Below are positions 6,445-9,898 of a stretch of 9,898 nucleotides of DNA, in pieces; the stretch's first letter is position 1, and the number at the start of each line of letters is the position of its first letter. The notes below the pieces were generated by a model. The model saw only the letters and a program-made list of their open reading frames with translations. It was not told the origin of the DNA and did not search any database. The position numbers and the translations under genes are program-made. The stretch lies in assembly GCA_000434555.1 (NCBI GenBank), contig FR880095.1, positions 1 to 9,898 of the forward strand. Direction: 5' to 3'. The stretch is from Clostridium sp. CAG:524 (lineage in GTDB: Bacteria; Bacillota_I; Bacilli_A; RF39; UBA660).

Positions 6445-7107
6445 ATGAATATATTAGATGCTTTAATAATTATATTATTAATACTTGGTATCATGGGTGG
6501 TATGAGAAGAGGGCTCATAAAAGAAACAGTTTTACTTGTTGGATTAATCTTCATAATAGTAGTTTCTTTCTATCTTCGAACACCAATCGCAACATTTATG
6601 TATAAGACACTACCATTCTTTGAATTTAGTGGTAAATTTCAAGGAGTAGCAATATTAAATATATTACTTTATGAACTAATAGCATTCTTAATAATATTTT
6701 CAATACTATATTTAATACTAAGAATATTATTAAAAGTAACTGGTATTATTGAAAAGATACTAAAAGCAACAATAATACTTGGAATATTCTCTAAAATAGG
6801 TGGAGCAATAGTTGGATTTATAGAAAGTTATGTAATTATATTTATTATATTATTTATATTTAGCCAACCATTTTTAAAAATAACAGGCATGGATGATTCA
6901 AAAATAGGTAAATTCATATTAAATAATACACCAATTATGACACCAGCTGTAAGTAATATAAAAAATGCTACAGAAGAACTTGTAGATCTAATGGCTAAAT
7001 CAAAAGGAGATAAATTTAATAATGAAGCAATAGACTTATTTATCAAATATGATATAATAACTCCTGAAAATGTTAAATTATTAAAAGAGAAAGGAAAATT
7101 AAAATGA
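6445..7107 (+). CDS. cvpA: CvpA family membrane protein
   Basis: CvpA-family proteins are small integral membrane proteins; the family is named after an E. coli protein needed for colicin V production, and its biochemical role is not settled. The 220 residues contain four hydrophobic segments (about 3-19, 28-44, 68-97 and 106-143) and the conserved basic turn MRRGLIKE (20-27) between the first two. A soluble tail (about 145-220) is rich in lysine. The start is served by AGGTGA (6435-6440), which overlaps the TAG stop of the surface-protein gene, so the two are probably translationally coupled. It ends in TGA inside the ATGA overlap with trxA, showing that TGA is a stop in this organism. The middle position in the operon suggests an envelope task, but that is inference. 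Confidence 0.88.
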   Translation: MNILDALIIILLILGIMGGMRRGLIKETVLLVGLIFIIVVSFYLRTPIATFMYKTLPFFEFSGKFQGVAILNILLYELIAFLIIFSILYLILRILLKVTGIIEKILKATIILGIFSKIGGAIVGFIESYVIIFIILFIFSQPFLKITGMDDSKIGKFILNNTPIMTPAVSNIKNATEELVDLMAKSKGDKFNNEAIDLFIKYDIITPENVKLLKEKGKLK

Positions 7108-7397
7108 TACATCTAGAAAATGATGATTTAAATAGTGTTATAAGTAGTGGTAATTATTTAGTAGATTTCTATGCAGAATGGTGTGGACCATGTAAAATGC
7201 TTGCTCCTGTTCTTGAAAGCATAAGTGATAAAATCAATGTAGTAAAAGTTGATATTGATAAATTACCAAAGTTAACTGAAAACTATAGAATTATGTCTGT
7301 TCCAACTTTAATATTTTTTAAAGATGGAAAAAAAGTAAAAGAAGTAGTTGGATTTCAAACAGAAGAAGAATTACTAGAAATTATAAATGAAATGTAA
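7104..7397 (+). CDS. trxA: Thioredoxin
   Basis: This 97-residue protein is a single thioredoxin domain with active site WCGPC (26-30), buried aspartate D21 (in DFYAEWC) and cis-proline P67 (SVPTLIFF). It should reduce disulfides in cytosolic partners, taking electrons from thioredoxin reductase encoded elsewhere. It has no signal peptide, so it is not expected outside the cell. The length is slightly below the 105-110 usual for the family, with a short N-terminus. Its ATG overlaps the cvpA stop as ATGA, and the ribosome site AAGGAA (7091-7096) lies inside cvpA, so translation is coupled. The gene ends the operon: a terminator starts one base after its TAA. Whether this is the cell's main thioredoxin or an operon-specific one cannot be told from the window. 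Confidence 0.95.
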   Translation: MIHLENDDLNSVISSGNYLVDFYAEWCGPCKMLAPVLESISDKINVVKVDIDKLPKLTENYRIMSVPTLIFFKDGKKVKEVVGFQTEEELLEIINEM

Positions 7398-7605
7398 GAA
7401 GACGATATTAATCGTCTTTTTAAATATATTAAACTATCTATTTCTATTTAAAAGTTATAAAACTAAAAATAATGAAAGTGAAGATAGAATAGAAGAATTA
7501 ACTAATGAAATAAAAGCACTATTATATCTATATAATAGTATGACTAATAGAGAAGATAAAAAAAATACTTATGATGAACCAGTTCTTAAATTAAGAAAAA
7601 AATAG
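7387..7605 (+). CDS. Doubtful 72-residue small membrane protein overlapping trxA
   Basis: This frame starts with an ATG at 7387 inside trxA, overlaps it by 11 bases and ends with TAG at 7603-7605. Residues 6-21 are hydrophobic and could span the membrane, but this stretch is encoded by the trxA terminator and the T-rich DNA after it, so it may be accidental. Residues 22-72 look more like real coding sequence: charged, likely helical, containing EDRIEELTNEIKALLYLY and ending in a basic tail. No ATG, GTG or TTG codon lies between the terminator and M51, and no clear ribosome site precedes 7387. Options are a coupled small membrane protein made from readthrough transcripts, a real gene that lost its 5' end, or chance. 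A second terminator follows it at 7612-7632, which supports transcription here. No family recognised. Confidence 0.4.
   Translation: MKCKKTILIVFLNILNYLFLFKSYKTKNNESEDRIEELTNEIKALLYLYNSMTNREDKKNTYDEPVLKLRKK
7399..7421 (+). terminator. Terminator after trxA
   Basis: AAGACGAT (7399-7406) pairs perfectly with ATCGTCTT (7411-7418) around an ATTA loop, followed by Ts to 7421. It closes the surface protein-cvpA-trxA operon. The ORF at 7387-7605 is read straight through it. Confidence 0.85.
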
Positions 7606-7611
7606 AGTTTT

Positions 7612-7632
7612 AGAGTTTAAAAAACTCTTTTT
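7612..7632 (+). terminator. Terminator before the queA promoter
   Basis: AGAGTTT (7612-7618) pairs with AAACTCT (7622-7628) around an AAA loop, followed by Ts to 7632. The left arm belongs to a tandem copy of TAGAGTTT (7603-7618). The T-run ends four bases before the queA extended -10. Confidence 0.75.
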
Positions 7633-7635
7633 GTA

Positions 7636-7644
7636 TGGTATAAT
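7636..7644 (+). promoter_or_regulatory. Extended -10 promoter of queA-tgt
   Basis: TGGTATAAT is a TGn extended -10 with perfect TATAAT at 7639-7644. The -35 region 17 bases upstream (TTTAAA, 7616-7621) matches four of six bases and lies inside the preceding terminator hairpin. Transcription should begin near 7651, giving a leader of about 42 bases. Confidence 0.7.
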
Positions 7645-7657
7645 CTTGTAGAAAGTT

Positions 7658-7692
7658 GAGGTGAATCACTAGGCTGTTTTCCTAGGTAGATT
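7658..7692 (+). promoter_or_regulatory. Structured queA leader with two candidate ribosome sites
   Basis: A strong site GAGGTGA (7658-7664) lies 28 bases before the ATG, too far for normal use. In between, CTAGG (7669-7673) pairs with CCTAG (7681-7685) around a 7-base loop, and AATC (7664-7667) can also pair with GATT (7689-7692). If the inner stem forms, the first site is brought to an effective distance of about 11 bases. A second site, AGGT (7684-7687), has normal spacing but overlaps the 3' arm and would be masked. GTG/CAC pairing at 7661-7669 would compete with the hairpin. It does not match preQ1 riboswitch classes as I know them. Confidence 0.5.
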
Positions 7693-8739
7693 ATGGATTA
7701 TAAGAATATAGAAACTTATGATTATGATTTAGATGAATCTTTAATAGCTCAAACTCCTATTAAAGAAAGAGATCACTCTAAATTATTAATCGTAAATAGA
7801 AAAGATGGAAATTATAAAGATGAAGTATTTTATAATATTATAAATTATCTTCATAAAGGAGATGTGTTAGTTTTAAATAATACTAAAGTATTACCAAGTA
7901 GAATTATTGGATATAAGACTGATACTAATGCTAAAATAGAAGTACTATTACTTACTGATTTAGATAATAATGTATGGGAATGTCTTGTTAGACCACAAAA
8001 AAGAGTACATATTGGTACTGTTATTAAATTTGATGATGATTTTACTTGTGAGGTTGTTGAAGTTAAGGATAATGGTATTACTCATGTTAAATTAATGTTT
8101 AGTGGTATTTTAGTTGAACATTTAGATAAAGTTGGTGCGATGCCACTTCCTCCTTATATACACGAGAAACTTAAAGATAATAGTCGTTATAATACTGTGT
8201 ATGCTAAAAGAGAAGGTAGTGCTGCTGCCCCTACTGCTGGACTTCATTTTACAAATGAATTACTTGATAAAATAAAAGAAAAAGGTATTGAAGTATTATA
8301 TGTAACTCTTAATGTAGGATTAGGTACTTTTAGACCTGTTAGTGAAAATGATATTACTCATCATGATATGCATAGTGAAACATATGAAATAAGTGAAGAT
8401 GTATGTAAAAGACTAAATCTTGCAAAAAAAGAGGGAAGAAGAATTATATGTGTTGGTACTACATCTATGAGAACATTAGAGGCTAATATAAGTAAATATG
8501 GATGCTTTAAAGAGACTAAAGAAGCTACAAGTATATTTATATATCCTCCATATCAATTTAAGTCATGTGATGCTTTAATTACTAATTTTCATTTACCTAA
8601 AAGTACACTTGTTATGCTTGTATCTGCTTTTAGTAGTGTTGATATTATAATGAATGCATATAGACATGCAATGGAAGAAAAATATAAATTCTTTAGTTTT
8701 GGAGATGCTATGTTTTTAACAAATGAGGAGGTAAAATAA
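7693..8739 (+). CDS. queA: S-adenosylmethionine:tRNA ribosyltransferase-isomerase
   Basis: QueA transfers and isomerises the ribosyl part of S-adenosylmethionine onto preQ1 in tRNA, making epoxyqueuosine at position 34 of GUN-anticodon tRNAs. The 348-residue protein has the family's normal length and landmarks: ESLIAQTP near the N-terminus, VLNNTKVLPSR, the hallmark SAAAPTAGLHFT (176-187), GTTSMRTLE (255-263) and ALITNFHLPKSTLVMLVSAF in the C-terminal part. The start is forced, since an in-frame TAG at 7687-7689 lies just upstream. The TAA stop overlaps the tgt start by one base (TAATG), so the genes form an operon and act in consecutive steps. The enzyme is cytosolic. Its presence implies that preQ1 is the base inserted into tRNA here, rather than salvaged queuine. 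Confidence 0.97.
   Translation: MDYKNIETYDYDLDESLIAQTPIKERDHSKLLIVNRKDGNYKDEVFYNIINYLHKGDVLVLNNTKVLPSRIIGYKTDTNAKIEVLLLTDLDNNVWECLVRPQKRVHIGTVIKFDDDFTCEVVEVKDNGITHVKLMFSGILVEHLDKVGAMPLPPYIHEKLKDNSRYNTVYAKREGSAAAPTAGLHFTNELLDKIKEKGIEVLYVTLNVGLGTFRPVSENDITHHDMHSETYEISEDVCKRLNLAKKEGRRIICVGTTSMRTLEANISKYGCFKETKEATSIFIYPPYQFKSCDALITNFHLPKSTLVMLVSAFSSVDIIMNAYRHAMEEKYKFFSFGDAMFLTNEEVK
8725..8732 (+). promoter_or_regulatory. Strong ribosome binding site of tgt inside queA
   Basis: GAGGAGGT sits 6 bases before the tgt ATG and within the last codons of queA. Together with the TAATG overlap it points to efficient, coupled translation of tgt. Confidence 0.85.
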
Positions 8740-9860
8740 TGGATTTACATTTTAAATTAATAAAAGAAACATCTTATGGAGCAAGACTTGGTGAATTTAA
8801 AACAAAGTGGGGTCATCATAAAACACCAATGTTTATGCCAGTTGGAACACAAGCTACAGTTAAAACACTTAGTCCTGAAGAATTAAAAGACGCAGGGGCT
8901 GACATTATTTTATCAAATACATATCATTTATGGTTAAGACCTGGTGAAGATGTAGTTGATAATGCTGGTGGTCTTCATAATTTTATGAATTATAAAACAG
9001 GTCCTATTCTTACTGATTGTGGTGGCTTTCAAGTATTTAGTTTAGCAAAACCTAAAGATATAAGTGAAGAAGGAGTTAAATTTAAAAGTCATATTGATGG
9101 AAGAAACTTATTTTTGACACCTGAAAAAAGTATTGAAATTCAAAATAAATTACACTCTGATATAATGATGAGTTTTGATGAATGTCCTCCTTATCCAGTT
9201 ACTCATGAATATATGAAAAATAGTATTGAAAGAACGCTTAGATGGATGAAAAGAAGTAAAGCTGCGCATAAAGATCCTGAAAATCAAGCATTATTTGGTA
9301 TTATTCAAGGTGGAGAATTTGAAGACTTAAGAAAGTTTTCTGCGATTGAAACTGCTAAAATAGGATTTGATGGATATAGTGTAGGTGGAGTATCTGTTGG
9401 AGAAGACCCAGTAACCAAACTTAAAATGATAGAATATACTACACCTTACTTACCTAAAGATAAAATAAGATACTTGATGGGAGTAGGAGAACCAATTGAT
9501 CTAATTGATGGTGTTATTCGTGGTATAGATATATTTGATTGTGTGCTTCCAACTAGACTTGCTAGGCATGGTAATGCTCTAACACATGATGGAAGAACTA
9601 ATCTTCGTAATGCAAGATTCATTAAAGATTTAGATCCAATAGAAAAAGATTGCGATTGTTATACATGTAAAAACTTCACTAAATCATACATAAGACATTT
9701 ACTTGTTGCTGATGAATCATTTGGTCAAAGATTAATTTCTATTCATAATATAAGATTCTTAACTCATTTAATGGAAGAAATAAGAGAACATATAGAAAAA
9801 GATGACTTATTAGAATTTAGAGAAGAATTTGTAAGTAGATACAATAGTAAAAAGAAGTAA
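8739..9860 (+). CDS. tgt: tRNA-guanine transglycosylase (preQ1-inserting)
   Basis: Tgt replaces guanine 34 of tRNAs with GUN anticodons by preQ1, the step before QueA. The 373-residue protein aligns with E. coli Tgt along its length: PMFMPVGTQATVKTL, the general acid-base aspartate D93, FDECPPYP with D147, GVGEPIDLIDGV, nucleophile D267 in FDCVLPTR, and the zinc site C305, C307, C310 and H336. One feature is odd: the motif usually written TDSGGFQ is TDCGGFQ here, placing C94 at the position of E. coli Ser90, an active-site residue. All other key residues are kept, so the enzyme is probably active. The ATG overlaps the queA stop and has a strong ribosome site. The gene ends with TAA at 9858-9860; what follows is outside the window. 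Confidence 0.97.
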   Translation: MDLHFKLIKETSYGARLGEFKTKWGHHKTPMFMPVGTQATVKTLSPEELKDAGADIILSNTYHLWLRPGEDVVDNAGGLHNFMNYKTGPILTDCGGFQVFSLAKPKDISEEGVKFKSHIDGRNLFLTPEKSIEIQNKLHSDIMMSFDECPPYPVTHEYMKNSIERTLRWMKRSKAAHKDPENQALFGIIQGGEFEDLRKFSAIETAKIGFDGYSVGGVSVGEDPVTKLKMIEYTTPYLPKDKIRYLMGVGEPIDLIDGVIRGIDIFDCVLPTRLARHGNALTHDGRTNLRNARFIKDLDPIEKDCDCYTCKNFTKSYIRHLLVADESFGQRLISIHNIRFLTHLMEEIREHIEKDDLLEFREEFVSRYNSKKK

Positions 9861-9898
9861 CTCACATTAGAATGAAGTTGTAAGATAAAAGTAGACAC
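9861..9898. other. Short tail after tgt
   Basis: These 38 bases hold no terminator hairpin, complete ORF or clear promoter. The operon may continue past the window, where yajC or sec genes often follow tgt in other bacteria. Confidence 0.4.

Noticed and set aside
6369..6554. Minus-strand 61-codon ORF across the surface-protein/cvpA junction
   Set aside because: It lies antisense to two real genes, has no ribosome site that I can see, and has no recognisable domain.
6828..7112. Minus-strand 94-codon ORF inside cvpA
   Set aside because: It is a mirror frame of the AT-rich cvpA gene; cvpA has family features and this frame has none.
7097..7112. TGA read as tryptophan (code 4)
   Set aside because: cvpA stops at TGA in a typical ATGA overlap with trxA; reading through would add only a few residues before a TAG, and tryptophan is written TGG throughout.
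7603..7618. Tandem TAGAGTTT as a functional repeat
   Set aside because: There are only two copies in AT-rich DNA, and one is the terminator arm; chance or slippage explains it.
7645..7692. preQ1 riboswitch upstream of queA
   Set aside because: The leader is short and has neither the class I hairpin with an A-rich pseudoknot tail nor a recognisable class II or III layout. It is kept only as an undefined leader hairpin.
1..9898. CRISPR array, insertion sequence, tRNA or rRNA genes
   Set aside because: I saw no regularly spaced repeats, transposase motifs, terminal inverted repeats with target duplications, or cloverleaf patterns.

Overview
This window reads as chromosomal DNA from a very AT-rich, Gram-positive-type bacterium. 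It is most likely a low-GC member of the Bacillota or Mycoplasmatota, perhaps an uncultured gut Bacilli or RF39-like lineage; the exact lineage is inference. The signs are strong A/T bias at third codon positions, AGGTGA or GGAGG ribosome sites, sigma-A promoters (TTGAAA-17-TATAAT and extended -10 TGnTATAAT), intrinsic terminators, and a camelysin/TasA-style signal sequence. TGA acts as a normal stop (cvpA ends in TGA within an ATGA overlap) and tryptophan is TGG, so the code is 11, not the mycoplasma code 4.

Layout. Positions 1-306 hold the probable 3' end of an unknown gene, a GC-rich palindrome, a strong terminator, a 19-codon ORF with a good ribosome site, and a second terminator. Next comes smc (362-3292, +), an SMC with unusually short arms. 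Two minus-strand genes converge on it: a membrane-anchored, cysteine-free thioredoxin-fold-like protein (3325-4227) and peptide deformylase def (4295-4846). Back-to-back promoters at 4867-4930 separate def from a plus-strand operon: a large secreted protein (4964-6436), cvpA (6445-7107) and trxA (7104-7397). A doubtful 72-codon ORF (7387-7605) reads through the trxA terminator. The window ends with a queA-tgt operon (7693-9860) behind its own promoter and a short structured leader.

How the genes work together. Tgt swaps guanine 34 for preQ1 in GUN-anticodon tRNAs, and QueA builds epoxyqueuosine on that base from S-adenosylmethionine, so the last two genes are consecutive steps of queuosine synthesis. 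smc serves chromosome compaction and segregation, and def removes N-formyl groups from nascent proteins. The middle operon joins a probable cell-surface protein to a CvpA-family membrane protein and a cytosolic thioredoxin. The region is compact: several stop codons sit inside terminator hairpins, and terminators abut the next promoter.

No mobile element, CRISPR array, tRNA or rRNA was seen. The most interesting points are the two-part secreted protein, the cysteine-free thioredoxin-like membrane protein, the short SMC arms, the Ser-to-Cys change at an active-site position of Tgt, the queA leader, and the small ORF at 197-256.
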